A stretch of DNA of 64,000 bases from contig NC_080043.1 of NCBI RefSeq assembly GCF_012489685.1, positions 56,070,289 to 56,134,288 of the forward strand. Direction: 5' to 3'. Positions 1 through 13,033 of this stretch are shown here, one piece after another. The translations under genes were made by a program, and so were the position numbers. The stretch's first letter is position 1. Every line of letters begins with the position of its first letter. Under the pieces are notes generated by a model. That model was not told where the DNA came from and searched no databases. It saw nothing but the letters and a program-made list of their open reading frames with translations. The DNA comes from Lotus japonicus. Lineage: Eukaryota; Streptophyta; Magnoliopsida; Fabales; Fabaceae.

Positions 1-2354
1 GGAGTGACAAATGTGCCATAAACTTCATTCATGCCAAATGTCTCTTTGCCTGCAAGAGATATGCCTTTTGGCATGCCCACATCCATCATGCAGGGCTTCA
101 AGGCAATTACTCAACTTTTTCTAAGAATGTCCCTCCTTTTGGAGTACCCCCCTTTGGAGCAAATGAGACAATGTTGAACTTAGGAAATTATGTCAACCCT
201 GCTGGTTTTACTACAGAGCCTAGTTCACAAACTTATATGACTACAGACTTGAATTCCGGTTCACTTCAAGCTATTAGGAAACAAGTCGACGATAACAACC
301 ATAAGATGGTTAATATGCTTTCTCGACAGATGAGTGAAATTATCAACCCTCTAATTCAAAACACCAATGCTAACAACCAGCAGTTAGCCCAACAAATGGG
401 ACGTTTAGCAACGGTGTTAGGAGCCCAGGTCGAAGTTGCACCCTTGCCAGGGATCAACCCAATTCCACAGGTAAACCCTGTCGTAATCCCTGCGTGTGGC
501 CCAGGGCCACAACTTCAAAACATGGGGCAATACCCCTTTTTTGGTGAAAATGAAGGAGTACAACCTCAGCACAGAACTTGTACATGGTGAACAGGAATGA
601 ATACGCTGATGAATTCTTGGAGAGAATTCGACACCAGAATGCTGGGGGGTAACAAAATGTTGCTGCCATTATCGAACAATTGTTGAACCAACATGGTTTC
701 AATGTGGGTTTTGCAAATAGACTCCATTTTGTTTCAGCTTTTATTGAAGAAGTTCTCGAACCAGAGCTTCCTCGAGGCTGGAAAGTCCCTAAATTCACCA
801 AGTTCTCAGCGGACTCTGGAGAATCCACTGTTGAGCATGTAGCTAGGTACCAAATTGAAGCTGGGGATTTAGCCATTAATGAAAATTTGAAAATGAAATA
901 TTTCCCCAGTTCTTTAACCAAGAACGCATTCACATGGTTTACAACCCTTGCCCCAAGGTCAGTTCACACTTGGGCTCAATTGGAAAGGATTTTCCATGAG
1001 CAATTCTTTAGGGGAGTCTATTGATGACTATTTGAATAGGTTCAGAATGCTGAAATCATGATGCTTCACTCATGTTCCAGAACATGAGCTAGTTGTCTTA
1101 GCCGCTGGCGGCTTAGAATATTCCATTAGGAAGAAACTCGACACACAATATATTCGAGATATGTCACAACTTGCAGATAGAGTAAGGCATGTCGAGTTAT
1201 TGAAGGCTGAGAAATCTGAAGAAAAGGCTAAGACTACTAACAAATAGCCTAAAAAAGAGAAAGTAGCATACATTGACACTGAACCAATAGGTCGAAATCC
1301 ATGTGTCTATCGAGAAGCTTCTCTAGAAGTCAATATTAATGATATGAATTTGGCTGAACTTCAACCAGGAGAGCCTTATGTTTGTAAGGCTTTAAAACCT
1401 TATGAGAACAAATCTGGGGAAGAATCTTCTAAGGAGAATACCCCTACTGTGAAAACTTACACTTTTGATGTGACCAAATGTTATGCAGTTTATGATATAC
1501 TTGTATCTGATGGTTTGATTGTGGTCCCTAAAGACCAAAAACTTCCTTCTCCCGAGCAAAAAAGGGGAAAGAAGTATTGCAAATATCATAACTTTTTTTG
1601 TCATTGGACCTCACAGTGTGTTCGTTTCAGGGATCTTGTTCAGGGAGCGCTGGATTCTGGAAGGCTCAAGTATGATGAGAAAGCCAAGAGTCAGATGAAA
1701 ATCGATTCAAATCCACTACAAGTAGCTGAAACCAATTATGTGGAACCCATCCACATTTGTATGGTCGATATATCTGAAAAGCTTGACTTAGGTTTGACAC
1801 TTGGAGAACCAGAGATCAGGAGCATGGCGGTTGAACCAGAGGCCAAAGACATAACAGTCGAAGAACCAGATGTCGAGGAAGAGGCGAACTTAGACGAGGT
1901 TTACCCCAAAGCTGGAGAGACTCTTGTCGAGTTCTTATCTCGAAGCCAAGATGGAGATAAAGAAGTTATGTTGTGCCCCAGATGCAGTTCTGTGTTTGAT
2001 AAGTCAGCAGCTAAGGCTTATCAAAACTCTGAGATGAAGAGCCATTACCAAAAGAAGTTGCCTGTGACCAGGAGACTCAAGTACCCTCATGAAGAATGGG
2101 TCGAAAGGTCCCAGGAAAACAATGGCCAGAAGGGCCAAAGTTTGAAGGCTAAGGACAAGTCTTATGTCCCCAATGCTGACTTGCCCAAGAACCAATGGTT
2201 TAGGCCAGCACCCCCAAAACCAAAGTCACACCAAAAGTGGCAAAAGATTGATTTGGGGCAAGTGTCTTCTTATGTCAACAATTCGCGAGTGTCGAGAACT
2301 TACTCATATGGCTCTGAAAATTATCATGGGCCAGAGCAGATGACAATGACCTAA
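1..2354 (+). pseudogene. Ogre-type gag region, frame-broken
   Basis: The capsid-like gag of the Tat/Ogre element is spread over at least three frames: 171-590, 680-1024 and the stretch around 1080-1250, then 1344-2354. Residues from 680-1024 show the retrotransposon gag signature (FTWFTTLAPRSVHTWAQLE, then FHEQFF). The continuation near 1030-1200 reads DDYLNRFRML and YSIRKKLDTQYI in another frame. The C-terminal part (1344-2354) carries the KYCKYH...HWTSQCVRFRDLVQ motif, which resembles the zinc-binding segment of Ogre Gag. Stops at 590, near 1024 and at 2354 interrupt it. Its role would have been to package element RNA. Confidence 0.75.
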
Positions 2355-2501
2355 TTTCGACGCTTCCTAATAAAGAGGAAAGCTGAGAGAGAAAGGCGTG
2401 GCAAATTTCGCTCACTATGGGATATCAAGCCAGAAGAAAATGATGGTAAACCAAGTGTGGTTTCAGTTATAAACCAGCTTGATCATACCATCAAATAGGG
2501 G

Positions 2502-3420
2502 ATGCCCATGCCACCAAGTTCAACCAAGGCTAAGGCAAAGATTGCAACTGAGGATGAAGATGAAGATATGCTTGAAGACTTCGATGATAGCGATGGAGAA
2601 GACCTTAACATATTATGTGTAGTATCAATTCTGCCTGCTGATTTCGACAAGATATCAGAAGTGACTGAAGGTGACGAGGACTATTATGTCGAAGAAGAAG
2701 CTGATGACAACCCCCTATGCTACTATGTGATGCAGAAAGGGGCAGTCGAGGATGAAAGAGCTATTTTCCAAAGGCCTTCAGACCACATGAAAAACTTTGT
2801 TTGTATGGGCTAAAGTCGAAGAGAAGGGAGTCAACAAGGTCTTAGTTGATGGTGGAGCTGCAATTAACCTGATGCCTAGGTTCATGCTTAAGAGGCTGGG
2901 CAAAACTGAAGCAGACTTGATCCCTCATGACATGGTGCTATCAGACTATGAGGGAAAGACAAGTACTTCCATGGGAGCAATCATGCTAAATATAACTGTG
3001 GGCACAGTTGGCAGATCAACCCTCTTCATTGTTGTGCCTTCAAAGGCCAATTCTAACTTGCTGCTAGGAAGGGAATGGATCCATGGAGTTGGGGCAGTAC
3101 CTTCTACTTTACACCAACGCATATCCATTTGGAAAGCAGATGGTGTAGTTGAGAATGTACAAGCAGACCAAAGCTACTACCTAGCGGAAACAGGTTATGT
3201 CGACAAGAAAAACTTTGAAAAGAGTTTAGCCACAATTGCTCTTCTAGATACAGGGGCTAACCAGTACTTCAATCCTTACTCAGAGTATTCTGTGACTTTG
3301 GACCCCATTCATGGATTGAACCTCAATGAGTCTTGCAAGCTAGATGCCATGAATGGATGGCACATCGATGATGATAAGGATGCCACTAAAGAGTGGCAAA
3401 ACAACAATAATGATGATTAA
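2502..3420 (+). pseudogene. Ogre-type aspartic protease (retropepsin) region
   Basis: An acidic linker (2502-2813) leads into a retropepsin-like domain translated from 2797. The catalytic loop reads VLVDGGAAINLMP, the DGG variant used by Tat/Ogre proteases in place of DTG/DSG. It is followed by the LLLGREWIHG segment that marks the C-terminal half of retropepsins. The frame changes between the linker and the protease near 2800, and a stop follows at 3420. The domain would have processed Gag-Pol in the virus-like particle. The assignment rests on the paired DGGA and LLGREW motifs; overall sequence is degenerate. Confidence 0.75.
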
Positions 3421-5234
3421 TTCGAGCTTAGCTCGAGTTTCGGCTTACGCAGCCGAAAACAGAATGAAAACGGCTTTGGAGGCCGAGAAAATGGCCAAAG
3501 ATGTGGTCAACAACAAAGATATTGATGTCCCAATCTTGCCTGTCGAGATGTCAGCTCAAGACGGGGCAACAACAACGGAAGATAACTTGTGCTTAGAAGA
3601 AGACAAGCAAGGCATTGAAGAAATAGAAGATCTTCACAATCTAAGGCTGGATTGTATTTATGATTATTGCTCATTGGGTTTTGAGAAGCCATTGATAGAC
3701 GTTACCAAGAAGATGGAAGCACATGACCCTTTGGAAGAAGTGGATTTGGGTGATGGTTCGAAAAAGAGATCAACCTATATTAGTGCTCTTATTGACCCGG
3801 AACTCATAGACAGGATGGTGGATTTGCTCAAAGAATTCAAAGATTGCTTTGCTTGGAATTATGATGAAATGTCAGGGCTCAGTCGAGATTTGGTGCAACT
3901 ACAACTACCAATTAAGAAAGACAAGAAACCAGTGAAGCAATTACCTAGAAGATTTCATCCAGACGTACTGGTGAAAATCAAAGAAGAGATTGAAAGACTC
4001 CTCAGGTGCAAGTTCATCAGAACAACCAGATATGTTGATTGGTTAGCCAACGTGGTCCCTGTGATTAAGAAGAATGGCAAAATGAGGGTTTGCATTGACT
4101 TTCGAGATTTGAACGCTGCCACTCCGAAGGATGAATATCACATGCCCATTGCTGAAATGATGGTAGATTCAGCCGCTGGTCATGAGTACTTAAGCTTGTT
4201 GGATGGTTATTCAGGCTATAATCAAATCTAAAGAAGATGTGTCGAAAACAGTTTTTCGATGTCCTGGTGCGTTGGGGACATATGAGTGGGTGGTCATGCC
4301 ATTTGGATTGAAAAATGCTGGCGCGACCTACCAAAGGGTAATGAATACCATTTTCCATGACTTTATTGAAACTTTTATGCAGGTTTACATTAACGACATT
4401 GTGGTGAAATCCCCATCAAGGGATGACCATCTCTTGCATTTAAGAAAGTCCTTTGAAAGGATGAGGAAGTATGGTTTAAAAATGAACCCCCTTAAATGCG
4501 CTTTTGGTGTCATTGCAGGTGATTTTTTGGGCTTTGTGGTGCACAAAAAGGGCATCGAAATCAACAAGAACAAAGCCAAGGTCATTCTCGACACAAGTCC
4601 ACCAACTAGCAAGAAGCAGTTGCAGTCTCTACTTGGAAAAATCAACTTCCTCAGAAGGTTCATTGCCAACCTCAGTGAAAAGACCAAGGCATATTCCTCA
4701 CTTCTTCGACTTAAGAAGGAAGAAACATTTCGATGGGAAGCGGAACACCAGAAGGCTTTTGATGAGCTAAAGAAGTATTTGTCAAGTCCACCGGTGATGA
4801 TTCCACCCATAAAAGGAAAGTCAATGAGGTTGTACATTTCAGCCACAGATGAAACCATTGGAAGCATGCTAGCTCAAGAAGATGAAGATGGCATCGAAAG
4901 AGCCATATTTTATCTGAGTCGCGTTTTAAATGATGCAGAAACTCGATATACTATGATTGAGAAACTGTGCTTGTGCTTGTACTTCTCTTGTATGAAGTTG
5001 AAATATTATATAAAGTCAATTGATGTAATGGTTTTCTCTCATTATGATATAATAAAGCACATGTTATCCAAACCTATTTTGCATAGTCGAATTGGTAAAT
5101 GGGCTTTAGTCTTAACCGAAAATTCACTAACTTATGTCCCTCTAAAAGCAGTCAAGGGGCAAGTAGTTGCAGATTTTCTGGTGGAACACACTCTACCTAA
5201 AGAAATTATAAATTATGTAGGGATACAACCTTGA
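3353..5234 (+). pseudogene. Ogre-type reverse transcriptase plus first RNase H, inactive
   Basis: The fingers/palm part is in one frame up to 4231 (CIDFRDLNAATPKDEYHMP, then SLLDGYSGYNQI). The rest is in an overlapping frame from about 4203 (MPFGLKNAGATYQRVMN). The catalytic box reads YINDIVVKS where Tat/Ogre elements have YIDDIVVKS, so the first catalytic Asp is replaced by Asn. The connection and first RNase H follow (LYISATDETIGSMLAQ, then FYLSRVLNDAETRYTMIEK). Both the frame break and the Asp-to-Asn change predict no polymerase activity. Upstream and downstream neighbours are the protease and second RNase H of the same element. Confidence 0.85.
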
Positions 5235-5235
5235 A

Positions 5236-5710
5236 AGCTATTTTTCGACAGCTCAAGCCATAAGAAAGGATCAGGGATTGGAATGTTCATAGTTTCCCCA
5301 CGGGGCATCCCTACTAAGTTCAAATTCAAGATTAAAGATAATTACTCAAATAACGAAGCGGAGTATGAGGCTTTGATTTCTGGCCTCGAAATCCTATTGG
5401 CTCTAGGAGCTAAAAATGTTGTTATAAAAGGAGATTCCGAATTGGTAATAAAACAGCTTACCAAATAATATAGGTGTGTTAGTGAAAATCTAGCAAAATA
5501 TTACGTGAAAGCAACTGGCTTGTTGGCCAAATTCGATGAAGCTGGAATAGGGCACGTACCTAGGATAGATAACCAAGAAGCCAATGAATTGGCACAAATT
5601 GCATCTGGGTACATGGTAGATAAAGTTAGGTTGAAAGAATTAATCGAGGTTAAAGAGAAATTGAATCCTTCGGATCTCGACGTCTTAGTTATTGATAACA
5701 TGACACTCAA
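5236..5710 (+). pseudogene. Second, archaeal-type RNase H (aRNH) of the Ogre element
   Basis: After the connection-type RNase H comes a separate RNase H fold. It reads [15 protein letters not shown] (first Asp), [14 protein letters not shown] (Glu) and [12 protein letters not shown] (second Asp), followed by the C-terminal PRIDNQEANELAQIASG. All three acidic residues needed for catalysis are visible. A stop near 5468 and frame changes near 5235 and 5505 break the reading frame. Possession of this extra domain is the feature that separates Tat/Ogre elements from Athila and chromoviruses. Confidence 0.85.
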
Positions 5711-6968
5711 TGATTGGAGAAAGCCAATTGTCGATTATTTGCAAAATCCTGTAGGAACCACCGACAGGAAAATCAAGTACAAGGCTCTAAGTTATGTCAT
5801 CATGGGCAATGAGCTATTCAAGAAAAATGTCGATGGAACCTTGCTGAAGTGCTTAAGTGAAGATGATGCATTCGTAGCAGTTTCAGCTGTGCATGATGGT
5901 TTGTGTGGCTCTCATCAAACAGGAATCAAGATGAAGTGGATACTATTTCGACAAGGAATATATTGGCCCACCATCATGAAAGACTGCATGGACTACGCAA
6001 AAGGATGTCAAGATTGCTAAAGGCATGCATGTGTCCAACATGTATCAGCTAGTAAGTTACATTCGATAATCAAGCCTTGGCCATTCAGAGGATGGGCTTT
6101 GGATTTAATTGGTGAGATCAACCCATCTTCATCTAGACAACACAAATACATAATAGTGGCTGTAGATTATTTTACCAAGTGGGTAGAAGTCATTCCTTTG
6201 CAAAATGTTACTCAAGATACAGTGATTGATTTTATACAGAATCACATTGTATATCGTTTTGGTTTGCCTGAATCACTCACTACTGACCATTGTGGGTCGA
6301 AAAGTGGCATCATTTGCAGAGTCTTGGGGCATAAAGCTTTTAGCTTCAACCCCCTATTATGCCCAAGCAAATGGCCAAGTGGAAGCAGCCAACAAAACTT
6401 TAATTAGTTTGATTAAAAAACACGTTGGTCGAAACCCCAAGAGTTGGCATGAAACCTTAGGCCAAGTACTTTGGGCTTACGAGAACTCACATAGGAAAGC
6501 TACAGGAGCAACACCATTTCGACTAGCCTATGGTCAAGAAGCAGTGCTACCAGCAGAAGTGTATTTGCAGTCTTGTAGAATTCAAAGACAAGAAGAGATC
6601 CCTAGTGAAGATTATTGGAATATGATGCTCGATGAGTTGGTGAATCTCGACGAAGAAAGATTATTGGCCTTAGACGTTTTAACCAGACAAAAGGATCGCA
6701 TTGCAAGGGCTTACAACAAAAAGGTTAGAACTCGATCTTTCATATTGTTGATGATTACGTTTGGAAAGTCATTTTGCCAGTGGATAAAAAAGATAAAAAC
6801 TATGGCAAATGGGCCCCAAATTGGGAAGGTCCGTTCAAACTCGAGAAAGTGCTCTCCAATAATGCTTATTCGATTAAAGAATTAGGAGGCCGATGTCGAC
6901 ATGTAACGATAAATGGCAAGTACTTAAAAACGTATAGGCCAATGTTACATGAAATTAGAATCGAATAA
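5700..6968 (+). pseudogene. Ogre-type integrase, frame-broken
   Basis: The zinc-binding HHCC region is recognisable (VHDGLCGSHQTG, then YWPTIMKDCMDYAKGCQDC, ending 6020). The catalytic core follows from 6099 (DLIGEINPSSSRQHKYIIVA, then DYFTKWVE). A frame change falls near 6290, where the second Asp motif is altered to LTTDHCGSKS, and the Glu-containing YYAQANGQVEAANKTL resumes in the next frame. The C-terminal GPY/F-type module (WEGPFKLEKV...AYSI, then INGKYLKTYRPM) ends at 6968 in a third frame. The stop lies only 75 bp from the stop of the antisense gene at 7043, so sense and antisense genes converge tail to tail. Confidence 0.85.
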
Positions 6969-7042
6969 GTAAGAAATAGAACAAGTATTGCCAAATCAAA
7001 ATGTTTTATTAATCAAATGAAACATTACAAACATGGCAAAAT

Positions 7043-10000
7043 TTAAAAAGGAGGGTTCTCCCTACACTCATTATATCTAATCCTCAAAGGCTCTATGTGC
7101 CTTACCAAGCCTTCCATCTGAGCCTCAAGGCGAGACTTCTCCCGTCGAAAATTTAACTCCTCAAGAGAAGTAGCAGAGATCTTCTCGGCCAAGTCCTTGG
7201 TCTCCTCAGGGTCTGCCTGGCTTAGAGCAGCTTGAAGTTTGTCGAACTCCTCCATTTTCTCATCAATCTGATACTCAGTAAAGTACACCTGCAAGGAGAG
7301 CTTATTGTACTCCTCATACAAGGGCATTTCCTCATTAAGTAACTCCAAAAATTCTTGGAGTGGGACTCTCACAGGAGCAATGATCCTCCTCTACAGCAAT
7401 CGGTTAATGAGCTCTACGAGTTCTTCAACCTTAGGATGAGACGAGTACATAGTTTGGAAAAGGTACTCGCTCAAAGGCCAAGGAGCGAATTTGGTTAAGA
7501 AGAACACGGCTGACCATTTCTATACGTAAGGAGAGAATAAAAGTGCAGAGGAAGAAGAAAGCTTTGAAGGAGTTACTGATGAGGAAGAGTAAAAACGACT
7601 TTATAGCAAAATGTAACAAGGCGTTGCATTGATGACTGGCAATCAGTTGCCAATTTTCACCCTATTACCACAAGCCATGTAGGCCATCACCGCCAAGATA
7701 GCGAGCGGTTCCACCTTTGTGGGTGGTTAAAAAACGTGGTAAAAGACCGTAATAAATAGTCCTATTTTCAAGGAGTCAAACAACGACTGGGAGAGGAACG
7801 CATTGAACAACGTTGGGCGGTGCAATTTGAATCAGTTATTGTCGAATGTAAAGACATAACAAAAGCATATGGCAAACATAGAAACTACTTGGCAATATAT
7901 GTCAAATTCCATGCAATTCAAAGTTAAGTTTAAAAGCCATTTTCGAAATCAACACCCAGAGTTAGCATTACAAAAGTTGGCAACGAAGGCCATTCAAAGT
8001 CATTGTCATCATTACATGCCAGCAAATAGTTAAAGGAAGAAAACATGAAAGTCCTAAAATTTCGACTTAAAGGAGTTGAGCTGATCATCGAAAATAGCAA
8101 TTTTGGCCTCCAGATTTTGCTTGGTGAACTTGTCAGCTTCAACCTCCTTGGAAAGCCTGGATGTCGACAGCATCACATCCTTGCAATCACGAGAAAGATT
8201 ATTCAAGCGATCATTCACAGAGGGGTTTTCTTCGACCAAGGCTGCGCTTTTATCCTTCAACTTAGCCATCTCCCTTTGAAGTTCATGAAGTCGAGCATCA
8301 ATGCTTGATAAATCAGTTGCTATCAAGGTCTTTCTGGCAGCCAGTTTGACAAGTTCCTCTTTCACTGTCGAGATTTGACTCTTGCCAGAAACAATTTGCG
8401 CTTCCTTAGTCCTTATGACTTGACTCACGCTCTTATCCTGATCAAAGGCAGCCAAAGTATCAACCAAAAAGGTTTGAAATTCAGCAAGGTTGGCAGCCTG
8501 AGTTTTGTCAAGTTGTTGGCCAAGAAGAAAAGTGAGCAGCTCTTTGACATCATGGCTAGCTTGGGAGTCAGCTTGAATTCGACCAAGAAAACTTTCATCA
8601 AAAATGATGTTTTTAAGCTTGGCCAGGCTCTCTTCAATTTGTTTAGCACTGGCTACCCCACTGGATTGAGCCATTTCAGTAACATCAGCTTGGCGTGGTG
8701 GAGAATCAAGTTCCAGAGTGCCATCGAGAAAGCCCTGAATAGCAGCAAGGGGATCCTGGGCAAAGAGATTGTCAAGCTTCTCACTGGATACATGAGATGA
8801 GGTTGTTGTCTTTGAAGAAGCCGAAACCCCTTTAGCTTATGGAGAAGGCTTAGCAACACCAGAATCATGTTTGGCCTTTGAATAAGGGCTAGCCTGTGTC
8901 GAGGTTTGGACAGCAGCATCAGCAGCAGTAGTCTTTGGAGGAGGCATTGGGACAATCACTTGATTAGGCTGAATAACTGGGGGCACTTCATCTCCATCAT
9001 GCTGAATCTCGACACGAGGAACGCTTGGCTCATGAGCAGTTGGGGTAGTGTCTTGAGTATCCTGTGGAGAAAAATTAGAAAGGTTATCTCGACACTCTTT
9101 ATTGTAGTAAAGCTCACAACCAGGGTGTTGCCAAGCGATTGGCTTTGAACTGAAATAGAACATCAACTTGTCCCACACAGGGTCTAGTTCGTTAGAATCT
9201 AAACTACTCGAACTTGAAGAGTCCAAATTGCTCGAAGAACTCAACAGAATAACTGGTGGGAGATTAGGAGGTATCAAGGTGGCTCTAGGCACAGTCATTT
9301 TAGACATGCCAACCCTCTAAAGAAGGAAAGTAAAATTCTTAAGACGATATTGCAAAAAACAAAAGCATGATAAAGAATCATGACCAACAAATGGTTACCT
9401 TGCAAGCAGGCCTCTTAGGAGGGCTAGAATCAGCTGAGCTCTTGGAAAGTTGAGAAGATTTGCTACCAGATTTGCGACCGAATTTTGTTCTGGCTTTCTT
9501 CTTTTCGACTGGTGGAGCATTCTCGACTGGTGGAGTAGGTGCAGCCTGAGGAGATTTCTCGACAGGCTTGCGTTTGGATCTGGTAGGTTTGGGAGCAGAA
9601 GAATCTTCATGAGGCGGAGGGCTAGAAGCAGAATGTTCTTGAACTTCAACCTGAAAAAGAGAGCAAAATGCAAGTGAGAAATTCGCTAATCGAGACATAT
9701 CAAAAGAAGTCACAATATTCACAAAAAGGGTTGTACCTTTTCAGTTGCCTGACCACCATCCCCTTCAACAGTGGTCTCAGGGTGATTGGCAGATTTGGCT
9801 GGAGAAGCTTTGCTCACAGTCAAGCCACCAGTCCCTTTGGTCTTCTTCTAGCTAGCAGAAGTAGTAGGATTGGCCTTCCTTTTTCGACTCTACAATAAAA
9901 TTAAAGATCAATATAAGAAGTATACACGGAAAGAGAAAAGAAGGCCCAAGTAAAGATACCCTAGTCACGGCAAGCTTTTCAGCAAGGTCAACTCCATCAT

Positions 10001-12173
10001 CATCATCATCGACCTCGATTGTATCCTGAGAAACTTGGGGCAATTGAAGAGGGACTTGAGGAGGTGGTTGAGGAATGGCCTCAGCTGCAAAATTGAAGAA
10101 AAATGAGAGGTTGGGTGACAAATGGCATAATAAAAGCCAAGTCGAAATGTTTACCTTGACCAATATGCATGTTCAGCGATATGTGGTTGAAGATTTCGAC
10201 CGGCACGTAATATGGAAAATTCCACATGTGGTATTTAGTCCAAGTCACTCGCTTTCGAGGAGGCACTGCCTCATTAAGAATGGTTTCAATACAAACATGA
10301 TCAACCCATTTGGGTAAAACAAGAGGAAAAGCCAAAGCGAATCTGCAAGTAGGCAAAGGTGGAAACCTAAAGCCAGTTTTTTGAATTACAAAAGAAAAAC
10401 CATCCTCGCCAGGAGGAATGATCAATTTAGATTTCTTGGCTTTAGATTCCCACTTCTGCCTTAAGACGTGAGCCGCCTTAGCAACAGTTTCTCGGAGGCG
10501 AAGACCTGGAAAATATACCACACCAAAGAATTTTCGGAAAGCATTAATTTCGGCCAAGTGCATACCTTTGGTCTTCTTCGAAGCCTGGTTCTGCAAAAGA
10601 AAATCATCGGTCATGCATTGAAGACAATCCACAAGAGGCATCGAAATCTGGGTCCAATACTCAGACCACCATGTCTTAAAAGCTTTGGTGACATAGTATG
10701 AAGGGGCATAAGGAAAAGGACTAAGGTTGAGCAGCTTCTTGTTGTAGAAATGGACAGTTGTGTCGAAAACACTGGCTTTGGTAATGACGCCAGGATAGAG
10801 GATAAGGCTTTTATCGAATAGAGTGTTAGGCAAAGCTTGGCTTAATCCAAATTGTCGAGAAACCAATTGAGGGTTATAGCCGCACAAGGTGTGATCACCA
10901 TTGGCGAAACCTATGGTCAAAACTCGAGGAGACAGGATAGTCTGCCAGAGTGCAATGTGATGCTCTTTGAGTGGCTTTGAATCATAAATATTGGGATAAG
11001 AGTTCCTCAGCCAAAAAAGCCATGAGTTGCTTTGCTGTAAGGAGAAAAACTGGATCAATAGTGCTTCAATTCAAGAAACATGGTGAAGTACTTCCTAAAG
11101 TCTGCTTCAAAGTTAGACGCATCATAAGGTGGAGTCAGTGTTTCGAGCCTGTGGGCATCAATCCTTGTGTTAGAAACTGCAGGAGGGTTTTCTTTTACTA
11201 GCAAGAAAGATTCGAAAACCGCATTCAACCAGAGTAAAAGCAACCACAAAGGGCCAGGTGCATTCAAAGATCCAACCCTAGGATTTCGAAGATCCGCTAC
11301 AGCTTCACTTATCATCTGGTAAAGATTTCCAAGAACAAGCCTAGCCATAGCAATTTGTCAACCCTTGTGAAGCAATTTTGCTAAGGGCAAGAGTTTGGCA
11401 GGGATTCTTAAAGATTTGGTGTAGAAGACATAAGCAGAAAGCCAGTATGAAAGAAAGGCAACATGTTCAGCATCAGATACCTCACCCTTTTTGACATAAT
11501 GCTATTTAATAAATCGACTAAAAGAAACATTCTCAGTCAAAATTGTCATTGGCTTGGTTAGGTCAAGATTGGAGTGATAATCATCGCCTATTGGCCATAG
11601 GCCAGCAATCACAGCTACATCAAGGAGGGTTGAAATGATCATACCAAAAGGGACATGAAAGCAGTTGGTAGACCTCTCCTAAAAATAAAACGAACTCAAC
11701 AGCATGGTTGGGTTATACGAGATAGGCAATCTCGACAGCTAGATCAAGTCGAAAATCCCAACGTCCTTCCAATGTTGCTTTTTTTGAGCCTCTACTCTAT
11801 CAAGCCACTTGAGATAGGCTCCCTCGTTGGCAGATGGATTGAGAGGGGCAGAACGAAAAGTTCTCTTAGGGTCAGTCAAGAAGGGCATACGATAAGAGGA
11901 TCGAAAAGCTAAAATAAGTTCATCTCCTCGAATACTGGGGTGAAATGATTCATGCTCATCAGGAAGACTATTGAGTTTATCGTGCTACACTACTTTCAGA
12001 GGACCTAAAATGGCGCGTAAAGTACCATTAACAGAGAAAGGAATGAGTACCTGGAATTTCCAGATAGCCCTCCTCTCCTCGTCATTTGGTGGCTCTGGAA
12101 TGGGTACACGCTTAGATTCATCCAGCTTGAGTTCAGAAGCCAATGGAACAACCTTGTTAGGATCGGAAGCCAT
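7043..12173 (-). pseudogene. Antisense plant mobile domain (PMD)-like gene of the Ogre element, multi-exon, decayed
   Basis: Read on the - strand, an ATG at 12173 starts MASDPNKVVPLASELKLD and the frame stops at 11985. Related coding continues through GLWPIGDDYHSNLDL (about 11600-11560), GPLWLLLLWLNAVFESFLL (11348-11055) and TIGFANGDHTLCGYNP within 11058-10081. These segments match the plant mobile domain found in host MAIN/MAIL-type proteins and in some transposons. Downstream are a Pro/Ser-rich basic linker (9722-8840), a long coiled coil (about 8830-8054) and a second coiled coil ending at 7043. Gaps between the blocks look like introns with added frame breaks. A TATA box lies about 115 bp upstream of the ATG. 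The product would be a PMD protein with a coiled-coil tail; its role in the element is unknown. Confidence 0.72.
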
Positions 12174-12284
12174 CAGGAACGTTGAAAGATTCGCTGAAGA
12201 AGGCAAAGAACAAGAGTTGCAGGAAATTTCAAGAGGAAATGGAAGGTCTGAAACGCGTAAAGCTTGAGAAAAGCTTTAATGGGG

Positions 12285-12292
12285 TATTTATA
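12285..12292 (-). promoter_or_regulatory. TATA box of the antisense PMD gene
   Basis: The - strand reads TATAAATA here, 112 bp upstream of the ATG at 12173. It lies outside the 3' LTR, inside the internal region, so the antisense gene appears to have its own promoter. The call rests on motif and position only. Confidence 0.5.
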
Positions 12293-13025
12293 GGCTTGAA
12301 GAAGAAGCGGAATCGAAGCCGCATTGTGCCGTAATGTATAAAATTTGAAGTCCAAGCGGTTATTTTATTATTAAAACTGCCTTTATCCAAGTTTGTAAGC
12401 AAAAGTGCAATCATGGCCCTAGCAAAAAAGGCTAAAATTGTCAGCAGGAAAGTCAGACGTTATGACCACTGATTGGACCTAAAGATGAATGGTCGGGATT
12501 ACAAGACGTTTGAATTTCCAGAATTCAAATTAATCAAAGTGTCAGACTCAAAAAATGCTTGGTTTCTCCAAGGTATGGTAGTCGAAAACCAAAATTTTTG
12601 GGGGGCATCTGTTAACCCAATTTTATCAAAGGTAGGTTTATCGACATCAACCTTATCCAAAGGATAGTTTCTCGACGATTGTCGAAATCTGGTTAAAAGT
12701 CTACAGAAAAACCATGCAAAATGCTAAGTTAAAATGGCAAACCGATAGCCGTATATTTCCACAAGATCAGTGCATGAAGCAGTTACAAAGTAGTGGGCAG
12801 TTACCAACATGTGCTTTTGTCCGCGATACAAGGAGCGGTTAAGAAAGGGAGTGCCTTTGCCCACGATGTCAGATCCCCCACGTTGTAAAAAATCAGTTAT
12901 AGAACGTGTGCAAGAGGCTTCCAGAACAAGCAATAGATCGTGGGTGTTGCGCCAAAACATTCAAAATCCACTAACCCACTCGTCAGAAGGAAAAACTGCC
13001 AAGGACGTGTGCAGCAATGAAGTGC

Positions 13026-13033
13026 TATAAATA
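13026..13033 (+). promoter_or_regulatory. TATA box in the Ogre LTR
   Basis: TATAAATA lies in the LTR about 420 bp from its start and would set the U3/R boundary near 13055-13065. Motif evidence only. Confidence 0.5.
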
